Part shown: positions 1 to 8,921 of the stretch, in pieces
Layout of the letters: each line of letters opens with the position of its first letter
Position numbering within the stretch: the first letter of the stretch is position 1
Assembly: GCF_025961225.1 (NCBI RefSeq)
Contig: NZ_JAOQNG010000003.1
Coordinates: 558,001-622,000 of the forward strand
DNA from: Azospirillum canadense
GTDB lineage: Bacteria > Pseudomonadota > Alphaproteobacteria > Azospirillales > Azospirillaceae
Direction: 5' to 3'
DNA: 64,000 nt
Notes under the pieces: model-generated
Databases searched by the model: none
The model's input: only the letters and a program-made list of their open reading frames with translations
Told to the model about the DNA's origin: nothing
Made by a program: the position numbers and the translations under genes

Positions 1-73
1 CCGCCCGCACCACACACTTTGGCCACCATCACGCTCCCCGCTGCCGATTCCTGCGCAAAGCGGAATGGAGCCT

Positions 74-1075
74 CTACGCCGGCGACATCGCGGCTGCGGG
101 AATCGTTGTTTCCGGCGTCCACAGAGATTTCGAGTCAAAGAAGGACGCCGCGCAGAGCCGGCCATAGGTGCGCAAGCGATCGATGTGCTGCGCGTCTCGG
201 TCGAGCTTCGACGGGTAATCCAGGCCGGGCAAATCGAGACCGACGATGCGGATGGCGATCGGCTTATAGCGGGTTTGCAGGGGACTGCCGGGTTCAGCCA
301 TCCGCTGCAGCTCGTTGATTTTCTGGATGAAGTACAGCTCCTGGCCAAGTGACAGGTTGCCGGCAAGCTCGTTGCGGCGGTCCAGAATGTCGCTGATAAT
401 CATCGGCTCGGTGGAGCGGCGCATGGGATTGAGCTGGATCACCCAGATCTCGTCGGGCTTTTCCGGGATGTCGGTGAACTCGCGAACCGGCGGGTTGGTG
501 CTGAAGAGCCCGTCCCAGTAAAGGTTGCCGTTGGGGTGCGCCACGGCCCGGAACAGTGGAGGGACGGCCGCCGAGGCGATGAGGTCATCGTACCGCAACG
601 TCTCGCCGTGAAACACCGCTCGGGTGCCGTTGAGAACATCGGTGGCGCCGATGAGGAGCTTCGGGTGGGCACGCAGGGCGGGATCGTTCGGCAAGGTGGT
701 CAACGGCAGGTGCTTTGCCAACAACGCGCGGAGCCGTGGCTCGGCTTGCGGCTGGTAGGTGTAGGGGCTGATCTCAGCTGTCACCGGCAGCCGGGCGAGG
801 GCGACGGCCCACCAGTTCACCATCGCATCCAGCAGGTCGCGGGCTTCCAGGTCGTCCCAAAACGCGTCGAGGCGAGCACTGGCGAGGTCGGGCTTTCCGC
901 TGATGAGCCCCGACCAGGCGAGCGCCGCGCACATCGCGCCACCGGAGGTGCCGCTAAGCGCCACCAAGTCGAATTTGTCGCGGTTGGTCTCGCTGAGCAG
1001 TTCCGTGAGCACGCCAGCGGTGAACGCAGCGTGGCTACCGCCGCCCTGACACGCAATCGCGACTTTGTTCGCCAT
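74..1075 (-). CDS. Patatin-like phospholipase family protein
   Basis: Predicted serine lipid acyl hydrolase of 333 residues. The N-terminus carries the glycine-rich oxyanion motif (CQGGGSHAAF), the nucleophile elbow GTSGG follows at about residue 43, and the Asp of the Ser-Asp dyad is in the motif WDGLF. The frame is open further upstream, but I chose the ATG at 1075 because GAGGA lies seven bases before it and the oxyanion motif starts only eight residues in, as usual for the family. No signal peptide is seen, so it is probably cytosolic; the substrate (phospholipid or storage lipid) cannot be told from sequence. It stands alone. The annotation rests on family motifs and is fairly sure at the family level. 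Confidence 0.85.
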   Translation of the reverse strand: MANKVAIACQGGGSHAAFTAGVLTELLSETNRDKFDLVALSGTSGGAMCAALAWSGLISGKPDLASARLDAFWDDLEARDLLDAMVNWWAVALARLPVTAEISPYTYQPQAEPRLRALLAKHLPLTTLPNDPALRAHPKLLIGATDVLNGTRAVFHGETLRYDDLIASAAVPPLFRAVAHPNGNLYWDGLFSTNPPVREFTDIPEKPDEIWVIQLNPMRRSTEPMIISDILDRRNELAGNLSLGQELYFIQKINELQRMAEPGSPLQTRYKPIAIRIVGLDLPGLDYPSKLDRDAQHIDRLRTYGRLCAASFFDSKSLWTPETTIPAAAMSPA

Positions 1076-1436
1076 CGAGCCGTCCTCGCCTGTTGTGCTC
1101 GTTGCATGATTGCTTTGTTTCGGCGAACTGGCGATGTCCTTTTTGCGCGGCGCGTTCCCTACTTCGTTGTCGGGGCATCGGCCCGCGCAAGCGTGGTCGG
1201 GAGAACGGTAGCGATGGAGCACCCTGCCGTGCCAGTCCCTCGACAGGCCCTTTGCAGGCCGACGCCTGAAGCGGACGGGATGGGCGGGATGCTCCGTTCC
1301 GGAGCTTCCAACCGCCGGGTGTGGCGCGTTCCGCACCGGTCTGCCGTGCTTAAAAATTGAGCAAACCAAGTCATACACAGGCCGGGGCGCTGACCTTACG
1401 GGTCAGGACGATTCTGCTCAGCGACGGCCCACAGAT

Positions 1437-1485
1437 CTATCCACAGAAACTGTGGAAAGAACACCGCTGAGCCTGGTTATCCACA
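1437..1485. promoter_or_regulatory. Two DnaA-box-like sites
   Basis: TTATCCACA at 1477-1485 is a perfect DnaA box, and CTATCCACA at 1437-1445 differs from it by one base. A short palindrome (CCACAGAAACTGTGG) overlaps the first. They lie in the gap between the lipase and the ribbon-helix-helix gene. No iterons or rep gene are next to them, so a role in replication or in control of the neighbouring gene is only a possibility. Confidence 0.4.
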
Positions 1486-1606
1486 ATCATTCACACACAA
1501 TAATCCCCAGAAAAATGATGATCTGTCGTCCGGTGTCCTTGTCAAACGACGGCATTCGCGAATAAGCATGGGTGTGCATGATTGCGTGACTGATGGTGAG
1601 GCTCGC

Positions 1607-1885
1607 ATGAACGGGAGCAATGGCCGATCGAGAAAGGCGACCATTACATTGCGGATCGACGATCGGATCAAAAACGCTGCGAAGTATTATGCCCGCCAGC
1701 GAGAGATGCCGCTCGCTGAGGTGGTCAGGGACCTGCTGACCGAGTACGTCGAGGCGTGTGCCCACGAGAACGCTCAGGCGTCACCGGACTTGCTCGGCGC
1801 CCGGCCGGCGCAGTTCGCCGGCATCCGGTTTCCGCGGGACGGCGAGCCGCGGGCGATGGGCACGACGAGGAGAGTGGATCGGTAG
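1607..1885 (+). CDS. Ribbon-helix-helix (Arc/CopG-like) protein
   Basis: A 92-residue protein whose residues about 10-48 fit a ribbon-helix-helix DNA-binding fold: a strand-like KATITLRIDD followed by two helices ending in EVVRDLLTEYVE. Such proteins act as dimeric repressors, antitoxins or plasmid copy-control factors. The ATG at 1607 is preferred over upstream ATGs because GGTGAGG lies just before it. The C-terminal 40 residues are low-complexity and unassigned. No toxin-like partner overlaps it. The DnaA-like sites directly upstream could be its control region. The fold is likely; the role is unknown. Confidence 0.6.
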   Translation: MNGSNGRSRKATITLRIDDRIKNAAKYYARQREMPLAEVVRDLLTEYVEACAHENAQASPDLLGARPAQFAGIRFPRDGEPRAMGTTRRVDR

Positions 1886-2064
1886 GTTTGGCGCTGTTGC
1901 TGCTGAGCAAATCTTTTTGAACGTCCACCTCGTGATCAAAAGGCGGCGGTGTGCCGACCGGGCGTCGGTCATGGTAAAACGCGGTGTGCGTGCCGGACGA
2001 GGCAGCCCACACCCGGGATCGTCCGGGCGGCCAGCCCCCCTTGGGTAGTCGAGAGTTTCAGCCA

Positions 2065-2095
2065 AAGAAAAAGCCGCCTGGAGGCGGCTGAGGTT
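2065..2095 (-). terminator. Rho-independent terminator on the minus strand
   Basis: A perfect 7-bp stem (AGCCGCC, loop TGGA, GGCGGCT) is followed on the minus strand by a T-rich run. The only minus-strand gene pointing at it is the LuxR-type regulator beyond the IS3 element, which suggests that the IS landed between that gene and its terminator. The stretch 1886-2147 holds no other feature that I recognise. Confidence 0.55.
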
Positions 2096-2147
2096 TCGCT
2101 CTTCGTGGATCCGCGATGTATCCGATCACAGGGTTCCAAAGCACTCT

Positions 2148-2161
2148 TCGTGTGTACAGTC
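2148..2161. repeat. 14-bp direct repeat flanking the IS3 element, left copy
   Basis: TCGTGTGTACAGTC occurs here and again at 3701-3714, immediately outside the two inferred ends of the IS3-type element. IS3 elements normally make 3-5 bp target duplications, so 14 bp is unusual. It may be a true duplication or part of an extended element end. Confidence 0.6.
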
Positions 2162-2211
2162 TGATCTGCCGTCAGTGAGATTGGACACCGGACAGCCCAT
2201 ATGGGAGTCCG

Positions 2212-2583
2212 ATGACCGAGTCACATTTGAACCAGACGTTGTCCTCTGAAACCACACCGGCAGTCGCTGACAAGCCGGTGCAGCGGTGGAGTGCCGTGCG
2301 TAAACGCGAGGTGGTCCTGCGGCTGCTGCGCGGTGAGTCGCTGGAGGCCGTTTCCCGCGAGATCGGGGTTGAGACCTATCGCCTGGAGCGATGGCGTGAA
2401 CGCGCCCTGGCGGGCCTGGATGCCAGTCTGAAAGAACGCCCGGAGGGCGATCCCGTGCAGGCCGGGCTGGACGCTGCGTACAAGCGGGTCGGCGAACTCA
2501 GCATGGAAGTCGAATTGCTGCGCGAGAAGATCGCCCGCCTGGAGGGCGGCGGGTCTTTTCCAAGGGCGAGGTCGCGTCGATGA
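2212..2583 (+). CDS. IS3-family transposase OrfA (HTH)
   Basis: A 123-residue helix-turn-helix protein. The segment after WSAVRKREVVLRLLRG resembles the InsE/OrfA homeodomain-like HTH that binds the element ends, and the C-terminal part (about residues 85-115) has the heptad pattern of the leucine-zipper-like region through which OrfA and OrfAB multimerise. The ATG follows GGGAGT. The stop overlaps the OrfB start as ATGA, which allows coupled translation or frameshifting into an OrfAB fusion. Confidence 0.8.
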   Translation: MTESHLNQTLSSETTPAVADKPVQRWSAVRKREVVLRLLRGESLEAVSREIGVETYRLERWRERALAGLDASLKERPEGDPVQAGLDAAYKRVGELSMEVELLREKIARLEGGGSFPRARSRR

Positions 2584-3476
2584 GCGCGGCGATCTCGCCC
2601 GCCACGGGGCGGCTCTACGGCGTGCAGCGGGTCTGCCGCGTCTGGGCCGTGGCGCGCTCGTCCGTCTCAGCCGCGGCCAACCGGCCCGCCGCGACGGCTC
2701 CGCCCGTGCGACGCGGGCCAGTGCCGCCGGTCGCGGAGGCCAGCTTGCTCGCCGCCATCCAAGCTGACCTCGCGGCCTCGCCGTTCCAGGGCGAGGGACA
2801 CCGTAAGGTGTGGGCCCGCTTGCGTTACGGGCTTGGCCTGCCGGTCGGCCGCAACCGCGTCCTGCGCGTGATGCGGGAGAATCATCTGCTGTCACCCCAC
2901 CGCCGTCCGCCGCGCCCGGCCAACGATCACGACGGCACCATCCTCACCGACGCTCCCAACGTGCTGTGGGGCACCGATGCCACCATGGTGCAGACGGTCG
3001 AGGATGGCCGGGTATGGATCTTCGCCGCGCTCGACCATTTCAACTCCGAGGTGATCGGCCATTACGTCTCGACCGACGGCTCACGCTTCTCCGCCCTGGA
3101 GCCGCTCAGCCAGGCGGTGACCGCGCGCTTCGGCGGGGTCGGCGCCGACGCCGCCCGTGGCGTCAGCGTGCGCGCCGACAACGGGCCGCAATACATTGCC
3201 CGCCACTTCACCCAGCAGGTCAAGCACTGGGGCCTGACCATGAGCTACGCCTACCCGTACCAGCCGGAGTGCAACGGCATCGCCGAGCGCTGGTTCAGGA
3301 CCCTCAAGGAGCAGACCATCTTCGGGCGGGTCTTCCGCACCGTCGCCGAAGTGGGCGCCGCGGTGGCGGCGTTCGTGGAGCGCAATAACGCGCTGTGGCC
3401 TTTAGAGCGGCTCGGCTACCGAAGCCCTCTCGATGTCCGGGCCCGCTACGAGGCCCAGCCGAGGGCCGCCGCATGA
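2580..3476 (+). CDS. IS3-family transposase OrfB (integrase core)
   Basis: A 298-residue rve-type DDE integrase that performs strand cleavage and transfer. An HTH_21-like segment (about residues 60-100) precedes the catalytic core. The first Asp lies in WGTDATMV, the second in VRADNGPQYIA, and the Glu in CNGIAERWFRTLKEQ, so the DDE triad is complete. Its start overlaps orfA by four bases. Length is normal for the family, with no sign of decay. Confidence 0.88.
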   Translation: MSAAISPATGRLYGVQRVCRVWAVARSSVSAAANRPAATAPPVRRGPVPPVAEASLLAAIQADLAASPFQGEGHRKVWARLRYGLGLPVGRNRVLRVMRENHLLSPHRRPPRPANDHDGTILTDAPNVLWGTDATMVQTVEDGRVWIFAALDHFNSEVIGHYVSTDGSRFSALEPLSQAVTARFGGVGADAARGVSVRADNGPQYIARHFTQQVKHWGLTMSYAYPYQPECNGIAERWFRTLKEQTIFGRVFRTVAEVGAAVAAFVERNNALWPLERLGYRSPLDVRARYEAQPRAAA

Positions 3477-3700
3477 GTGATCCTGTTGTTCGATCAAAAA
3501 TGACCGATCCTGCCGTCCCGACCAAGCCCCCGCTCAGCCGTCGGGCGCCGGTGCGGTCAAGCACGGCCGAAGGCCGCCGCGCCAGCGGCTGGTGCTTGAC
3601 GGCACCGAGCCCGATGGCATTCTGGTCCCAATCGGGAGATGCTGCTCTGAGTTGCAGGCCCTAATCACTCCCCGGTGTCCAGACTATTGGCGGCGGTACA

Positions 3701-3714
3701 TCGTGTGTACAGTC
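3701..3714. repeat. 14-bp direct repeat flanking the IS3 element, right copy
   Basis: A second copy of TCGTGTGTACAGTC, directly after the inferred right end of the IS3-type element. From here to the regulator gene at 3876 I see no other gene. Confidence 0.6.
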
Positions 3715-3875
3715 GGACGAACGGCCTACGCCAGCCACACTCCCCACACCCAGAGCTGTGCCTCGGCCTTGGACTCATTTCCAAGGGCCTCAGTGCACGG
3801 TTCGCTCGATGCTTGATACTCCGGAGAAGGCTGCTCACTCTGGTCCGTTCCAGGGCTGTCCACGATGGCTTCAGA

Positions 3876-4538
3876 TCAGGCCACCTCCAAGCTGGCCGGC
3901 ATGCCGTCACCAAGGCCGTGCTCCAGCGCCCAGATGGCGGCCTGGGTCCGATTGGAGACGTTGATCTTGCGCAATACGCTCTTGAGGTGAACCTTCACCG
4001 TCGCCTCGGTGATGCCAAGGCCGAGGGCGATCTCTTTGTTGCTGCCGCCGTTCAGCAGGCCTTGCAGAATTTGGAGTTCACGCTCGGACAGGGCTTTCCC
4101 CAACTTTGGCGCGTCCAGTTTGACGCCGCTCAACACCCGGCCGCCCAACAGAAGCGCGGGGAGATGGCTCGGGAAGACCTTTTCGCCCATCATCACGAGG
4201 CGCAAGGACTGGAGCAGAGCGTCGGATGACATGTCCTTTATCAGTATGCCGTCAGCATCCGCCGCGATGGCGCTGGCCATCCCCGGGCAATCGATCTGCG
4301 TTGTGAGCAGCACGACCTGCGTGCCCGGACATGTTTCCTTGATTGCGGCAAGGTCCTTTGCGTCAGACGTGTCAATGAGGATCAGCGCTGGTGGCGTCTC
4401 CGCCGCGAGGAATAAGCGCGCCTTTTCAACAGACAAGGCCTCGCTTGCAATGTGAAATTCACTGTTCCTCAGCAACGCTTTTATAGCTTCGCGGAACAGC
4501 CTACTTTCGTCAATCAATGCTACGCTTACGGTTTTCAT
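3876..4538 (-). CDS. NarL/FixJ-type response regulator
   Basis: A 220-residue two-domain regulator. The N-terminal receiver (residues about 4-120) has the acidic pair ALIDES, the phospho-accepting Asp in LILIDTSD near residue 56 and the conserved Lys in GILIKD. The C-terminal LuxR-type HTH (about 150-210) has the typical LSERELQILQGLLNGGSNKEIA and TVKVHLKSVLRKI helices. It presumably controls transcription after phosphorylation by a sensor kinase. The large hybrid kinase on the same strand lies 373 bp upstream and is the obvious candidate partner, though the gap argues against a tight operon. The 4539-4911 gap shows no gene and probably holds its promoter. Confidence 0.9.
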   Translation of the reverse strand: MKTVSVALIDESRLFREAIKALLRNSEFHIASEALSVEKARLFLAAETPPALILIDTSDAKDLAAIKETCPGTQVVLLTTQIDCPGMASAIAADADGILIKDMSSDALLQSLRLVMMGEKVFPSHLPALLLGGRVLSGVKLDAPKLGKALSERELQILQGLLNGGSNKEIALGLGITEATVKVHLKSVLRKINVSNRTQAAIWALEHGLGDGMPASLEVA

Positions 4539-4911
4539 TGTTTCCCCCGTTCGATGACGCCTCGCGCAAGGTTACGATGAAAATCGAACCATTTTCATCT
4601 GCCCGGTGGCGTATCGAAGAGTAGAAAATGTGATTGATATTTCTGCCCAGCGCAATATGACTTGTCGTGCGCCGCCTGGAGCTTCGCAACGGCGCACGGT
4701 TGTGAACGAGGTCATGGCGATGTGATCGGACCGAACATGGCGCTTCTCCCAGTCCGGGTTACGGCAGCTACTCGGGCGGGCGATGTCGATGGACCGCATC
4801 GTCCCTCCCCGACAGTAGGGTGTCACTCGCCGCACATCCACATTGTGAGAAATGAAGCTTTGCCGCTGTGCGGCGCCCTGCTCCATGGCGAAAGGCTCGA
4901 ACTGTGCAGGA

Positions 4912-7338
4912 TCATGGAGTGGTGAGAAGCCGGCTGAGGGCTTCGGCGAGTTGCCGTGGCGTCACCGGCTTGTGGATGAGGCCCAAGCTGTGCGATGTCG
5001 CGTCGCGCTGGACCTCCGTCCCGGTCTCGCCGGTCAAAATGATTCCAGGCATCGTGGTGCCGTACACCGCGCGAACCCGAAGGATGGCTTCGATCCCACT
5101 CCGCCCCTCCCGCAACCGATAATCCGCCACCACGAGCGCCGGCCGTTGCCCGCGTTCCTTCAGGCCCGCCAACGCCTGATCCGCGGACCCAGCGGCCAGC
5201 ACTGAGTAGCCCCAGGCCTCAAAGATCGCGTGCAGCCCAAGCAGCACGATCGGGTCGTCATCCACCAGCACCGCGAGCCGCCCGTTGCCCATGATCTCGG
5301 TCGCGTTCCGTGGCGTCAGGACCGATGCCGCCTCGCCGCGTGGCACCGCGATGCTGAACACAGAGCCGTCCCCCAGCGTGGAGCGAACCTGGACGGGATG
5401 GTCGAGCAAAATGGACAGACGTTGGACGATGGACAAGCCCAACCCCAGCCCCCGGTTCCGATCGCGCTCCGGATTGCCCACTTGGTGGAATTCCTCCCAG
5501 ATGCGGTCCAGGTGCTCCGGCGGAATGCCGATGCCCGTGTCGTGCACCCCGACACGCAGGTGGTCGTCGGCGTCATGACATTCGATGGTGATCCGCCCAG
5601 CCTCGGTGTAGCGCAACGCGTTCTCGATCAGGTTGCGCAGCATGCGGCCCAGCAGCGTGCGGTCGCTGCGCACCACGGCCGGGCAGACGTCCACCTGGAG
5701 CTTCAGCCCCTTGGCCGCGGCGATCGGGCCATAGGCGGCACCGGCCTGCTCGATCACTTCACGAATGGGGAAATCCTCAATGGTTGTCTGCACGATGCCA
5801 GCATCGAGACGAGAGATGTCGAGCAGGCTGTCCAGCAGATCCCGTAAGGCATCCAGGCCTCGGCCGAGGTGCTTCAGCGCCTCCTGCCCCTTGGGTGCGA
5901 CATGCGGCTTGAGGACCTCCAGGAACAGCAGAAGCGACTGCATGGGCTGGCGCAGGTCATGCGACGCCGCGGCCAGGAACTTGGACTTCGAGGCGTTGGC
6001 CTGCTCCGCCTCCCGCTTGGCGCGGCGCAGCGCTTTCTCGGCGTGCTTGCGCTCGGAGATGTCGCGGAAGTAGACCGACAGCCCGGTTGCGCTCGGGTAA
6101 ATGCTGATCTCCACCCAATGCCCGAGGACCGGCGACAGCGCCTCGATCTGCATTGGGCGCCGCTCCTGGGCGGCCTGGAGGTACGCCTTGTAGGGTTCGC
6201 CTCCGACGGCCTGCGGGAACACCTCCCAGAACACCTTGCCGAGCAGGTCCTCGCGCCGGCGCCCCGCCAGCCGCTCCGCCTGGCGATTGATGTAGGTGAA
6301 GCGCCAGTCGTGATCGACGGCGTAGAAGGCGTCGCTGATGCTCTCCAGGATCTCGACCGTGCGCTCGTGCGAGGCTCTCAGCTCATCCTCGGCGCGTTTG
6401 CGAGCCGTGATGTCGCGATAGAACACGCCCAGCCCTTCTGGGGTTGGATGGATGTGGAACTCAAGCCAGGCATCCACTCGGTCGTCTTGGTATCGATGCT
6501 CCAATTGCACGGAGACGCGATCGTCCATCGCGCGCCGGACGGCCGCCTCGATCGGGGTGCCCACGGAAGTCGGCCACGCTTCCCAGGCCGTTTTCCCGAG
6601 AACGGCGTATGTTGGGACGCCCTTGATGCGCTCGGCCTGGCGGTTCTGATGGGTGACCCGGTAGTCGCGGTCGAGGGCAACGAAGGCATCGGTGATGCAG
6701 TCCAAAATGTCGGTCGCGCGCCGGTTGGCCAGCTGCACGCCTTCCGTGGCCGCCCGTTCATCCGTGCGATCGCGCAGGATCAGGAGCAAGCCTTGTGGGA
6801 CGCCGTCGCCGAGCGGCATCACCTCGCCACGCACCCAGCAACGGTTGCCGTTCTTGCGCAGGTGCCAGCGTTCGTCATCGGCCCGGCCCTCGTGCCGCGC
6901 GATTGACACCATCCGCTCCCACGCGCGGTGCTCACGATCCTCCGGCGTGAAGAGGATGGTCAGGTCGCGGCCGATGACCTCCTCGTCCGTCCAGCCAAAA
7001 ATGTTCTGCGCACCAACGCTCCACCCGGAAATTTGGCCCTGCGGATCGGTGGTGATGATGGCGTACTCGGTGGCGCTCTCCAGAATCGTACGCAACCGAT
7101 CCTCGCTGGCCTGCAGCTTGGCGCGGCTCGCCTCCAATTCCGCGTTGGCCCGCCGGAGATCCTCGTTGAGCAACGCTATGGTTTGTAGGTCGGCGCTGCT
7201 TGCCTCCAAGTGCGCATGGCGCGCCGCGTCAACCTGAGTCATTTGTTCCGGCGAAGGCATGTCCTCGGCGACGTGTCGGATTGCCGCATCTTTGAGAGCG
7301 ACGCGTCCCTCCAGCGTCTTCCCTTGTCCCTTCTGCAT
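4912..7338 (-). CDS. PAS-rich hybrid histidine kinase with C-terminal receiver
   Basis: An 808-residue soluble sensor kinase. After a coiled-coil N-terminus come three PAS domains (about 80-200, 205-320 and 330-445), a HisKA domain with the phospho-His in FLAAASHDLRQP (near 468), an HATPase domain with DTGIGIPPEHL and GLGLGLSIV glycine boxes, and a receiver (about 690-805) with VDDD, the phospho-Asp in VVADYRL and Lys in LIHKP. No transmembrane segment is seen, so it senses cytoplasmic cues such as redox, oxygen or ligand. The ATG follows GAGGAAAGG. It is the only intact member of the four related hybrid kinases here and may act with the NarL-type regulator downstream. Confidence 0.92.
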   Translation of the reverse strand: MQKGQGKTLEGRVALKDAAIRHVAEDMPSPEQMTQVDAARHAHLEASSADLQTIALLNEDLRRANAELEASRAKLQASEDRLRTILESATEYAIITTDPQGQISGWSVGAQNIFGWTDEEVIGRDLTILFTPEDREHRAWERMVSIARHEGRADDERWHLRKNGNRCWVRGEVMPLGDGVPQGLLLILRDRTDERAATEGVQLANRRATDILDCITDAFVALDRDYRVTHQNRQAERIKGVPTYAVLGKTAWEAWPTSVGTPIEAAVRRAMDDRVSVQLEHRYQDDRVDAWLEFHIHPTPEGLGVFYRDITARKRAEDELRASHERTVEILESISDAFYAVDHDWRFTYINRQAERLAGRRREDLLGKVFWEVFPQAVGGEPYKAYLQAAQERRPMQIEALSPVLGHWVEISIYPSATGLSVYFRDISERKHAEKALRRAKREAEQANASKSKFLAAASHDLRQPMQSLLLFLEVLKPHVAPKGQEALKHLGRGLDALRDLLDSLLDISRLDAGIVQTTIEDFPIREVIEQAGAAYGPIAAAKGLKLQVDVCPAVVRSDRTLLGRMLRNLIENALRYTEAGRITIECHDADDHLRVGVHDTGIGIPPEHLDRIWEEFHQVGNPERDRNRGLGLGLSIVQRLSILLDHPVQVRSTLGDGSVFSIAVPRGEAASVLTPRNATEIMGNGRLAVLVDDDPIVLLGLHAIFEAWGYSVLAAGSADQALAGLKERGQRPALVVADYRLREGRSGIEAILRVRAVYGTTMPGIILTGETGTEVQRDATSHSLGLIHKPVTPRQLAEALSRLLTTP

Positions 7339-7606
7339 GGGTCCGATGCCTTTCCTCAGGTGCCAACCCGATCATGCCGTAACTGCTCCAGTGTGCCTCC
7401 GCGCGCGACGGCAGCGCAAGACGTGGCAGATCTGCTTCTCGCCATAAGCCGTAATTCCGGTGTAACGAAACGAAAAACTCCCAACAACGCGGCAGTCTGT
7501 CGGACAGAAATGGCGTAAGATGAGAGCGGGGACACAGACGGAGGAACGCCCGGTGTGATTAGGCTCTTCCCTCGCAATGATGCGAGCGGTTCTGGAGGGT
7601 CCAATC

Positions 7607-8377
7607 ATGCGTGTTTGGCCGATGGCCTTCAGCGTTGGCATCCTGTTAAGCTCCTTGGTTCCAATTCCGAGCCCCGCTGCGGAGAAGGTCGTGTCCGACC
7701 GGGAAAGTGGCTGCCGCATCCGGGACCAAAATCCGGATGCTCGGAAAGCATTCCGGTGGACTGGCCCATGCCGCAATGGATTTGCCCACGGGGCCGGCGT
7801 GCTGGAGTGGACCTTGAACGGTCGCCCGGATGGCTGGATCGAGGGCACTTTCGTGGACGGTCGATTGGACGGAAAGGCCCGCGTCGAGTGGGAGGACGGG
7901 CGGACGTTCACCGGCACCTACGAACACGGGCGCGCCTCCGGGCATGGGACCATGACCTATCCAAACGGCCATTGCTATGTCGGCTCCTTTGAGCGTGACC
8001 GGCCGACCGGGGACGGAGAATTCATCTCCTCAACAGGCATCCGCTACACCGCGCGGATCGACGGCAACGGCAGTGTGTGGCCTGGAGCGATGCTCGGCCC
8101 CGACGCGCCGGTGTCGGCTCGGTCCGCGCAAAGGCCGTCAGCGTTGGCTAAGCTCGTACCGCGCGACAAGGTCGCAAGCGTCGTCCAACGCGCTGAAAAG
8201 CGCGCGTCGCGAAAGATGGAGCCGGTTCCCAATCCGCGGCTGCCGGAGGCTGTGCAGTCAGAAGAGGATCCGCCCAGGTCCGGAGAAGCGGCGCCGGGGA
8301 GCTTGGAGGAATGGCTTCGGCAGCCCCTTCCGGTGGCCAAGCCGGGAGCTGACCTGAGGCCCACCGCTAACTACTGA
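7607..8377 (+). CDS. Exported MORN-repeat protein
   Basis: A 256-residue protein with a cleavable-looking signal peptide (hydrophobic stretch AFSVGILLSSLVPI followed by SPAA). Residues about 60-150 contain MORN-type repeats of the pattern Y.G.......G.G....NG, for example TYEHGRASGHGTMTYPNG and YVGSFERDRPTGDGEF. MORN repeats mediate lipid or protein contacts at membranes, but no enzymatic domain is present. The C-terminal 100 residues are Pro/Arg-rich and probably disordered. I chose the ATG at 7607 over 7577 because GGAGGG is seven bases upstream and the signal peptide then begins correctly. A hairpin follows the stop. Confidence 0.75.
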   Translation: MRVWPMAFSVGILLSSLVPIPSPAAEKVVSDRESGCRIRDQNPDARKAFRWTGPCRNGFAHGAGVLEWTLNGRPDGWIEGTFVDGRLDGKARVEWEDGRTFTGTYEHGRASGHGTMTYPNGHCYVGSFERDRPTGDGEFISSTGIRYTARIDGNGSVWPGAMLGPDAPVSARSAQRPSALAKLVPRDKVASVVQRAEKRASRKMEPVPNPRLPEAVQSEEDPPRSGEAAPGSLEEWLRQPLPVAKPGADLRPTANY

Positions 8378-8382
8378 AGACG

Positions 8383-8412
8383 AAAGGCCCAGGACCTCGC
8401 CCCGGGGCCTTC
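8383..8412 (+). terminator. Hairpin after the MORN gene
   Basis: Stem AAGGCCC pairing with GGGCCTT, starting six bases after the MORN stop codon. The T-tract is short, so termination strength is uncertain. The stretch 8413-8655 holds nothing that I recognise. Confidence 0.5.
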
Positions 8413-8655
8413 AACATCCAGTCGAACTGATATCGGTGTGGCGAAAGCGGCCACTTCTGACGCTGCGGAAAGGCACACTGAGCACCTTGTATGATTTGAG
8501 CCTCCATTGCTTTCCGACAGGGAATAGGAAATTAGCCGGCCGTGCGGCGGAATGCGCCGTCGCCCGGGTGCTGTTCGTTAGGCGGATCGAGCGTCCAGCG
8601 GATCGTTTGCACGGCCGTAATTTTATTGCGCGCCTGCTCTGAGGTCTTTGCGTAT

Positions 8656-8674
8656 CTGGTATTTGGTATACCAG
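8656..8674. promoter_or_regulatory. Inverted repeat upstream of the 44-residue ORF
   Basis: CTGGTAT and ATACCAG form a perfect 7-bp inverted repeat around TTGGT, 38 bases before the small ORF's start codon. Its size and position fit an operator for a dimeric regulator. No regulator is encoded beside it. Confidence 0.45.
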
Positions 8675-8711
8675 AATATCGTCCCTCCATCGGATCACTG
8701 GAGGACACGCC

Positions 8712-8846
8712 ATGACGACCACGACCTTCTCCCACCCCGGTGCCGCTCACACCGCGCCGACCGCCGTGCAGGCCATCCGCGAGTTCCTGGTCTCCTGGTT
8801 CAAGGCAACGCCGGTCTACGTCGTTTACAGCGCCCTGACCAAGTAA
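8712..8846 (+). CDS. Small protein of 44 residues, unknown function
   Basis: A short ORF reading MTTTTFSHPG... to ...VYVVYSALTK. It has a clear GGAGG ribosome site seven bases before the ATG, a palindrome upstream and a strong terminator 75 bases downstream, so it is framed like a real gene although it lies in a 1 kb stretch without larger ORFs. The middle (AVQAIREFLVSWFKA) could form an amphipathic helix. I recognise no family. It could be a small membrane-associated or regulatory protein; the alternative is a leader region of a small RNA. Confidence 0.5.
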   Translation: MTTTTFSHPGAAHTAPTAVQAIREFLVSWFKATPVYVVYSALTK

Positions 8847-8921
8847 GTGTACCATTTGGAACGTGCCACCATCGCTTTGACGCTGCCGTCCCGCTGATGG
8901 CCTGCCGAGATGGAAAACCGA

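Larger units (their letters stand above)
2162..3700 (+). mobile_element. IS3-family insertion sequence
   Basis: A 1539-bp element with two overlapping frames (orfA, orfB). The ends are imperfect inverted repeats: the left end TGATCTGCC and the right end, read inward, TGTACCGCC, each followed about 20 bases in by TGGACACCGG. A 14-bp direct repeat sits outside both ends. Both transposase frames look intact. Confidence 0.75.

Noticed and set aside
1437..1485. Replication origin
   Set aside because: Only two boxes, no iterons, AT-rich unwinding region or rep gene nearby; kept only as DnaA-like sites.
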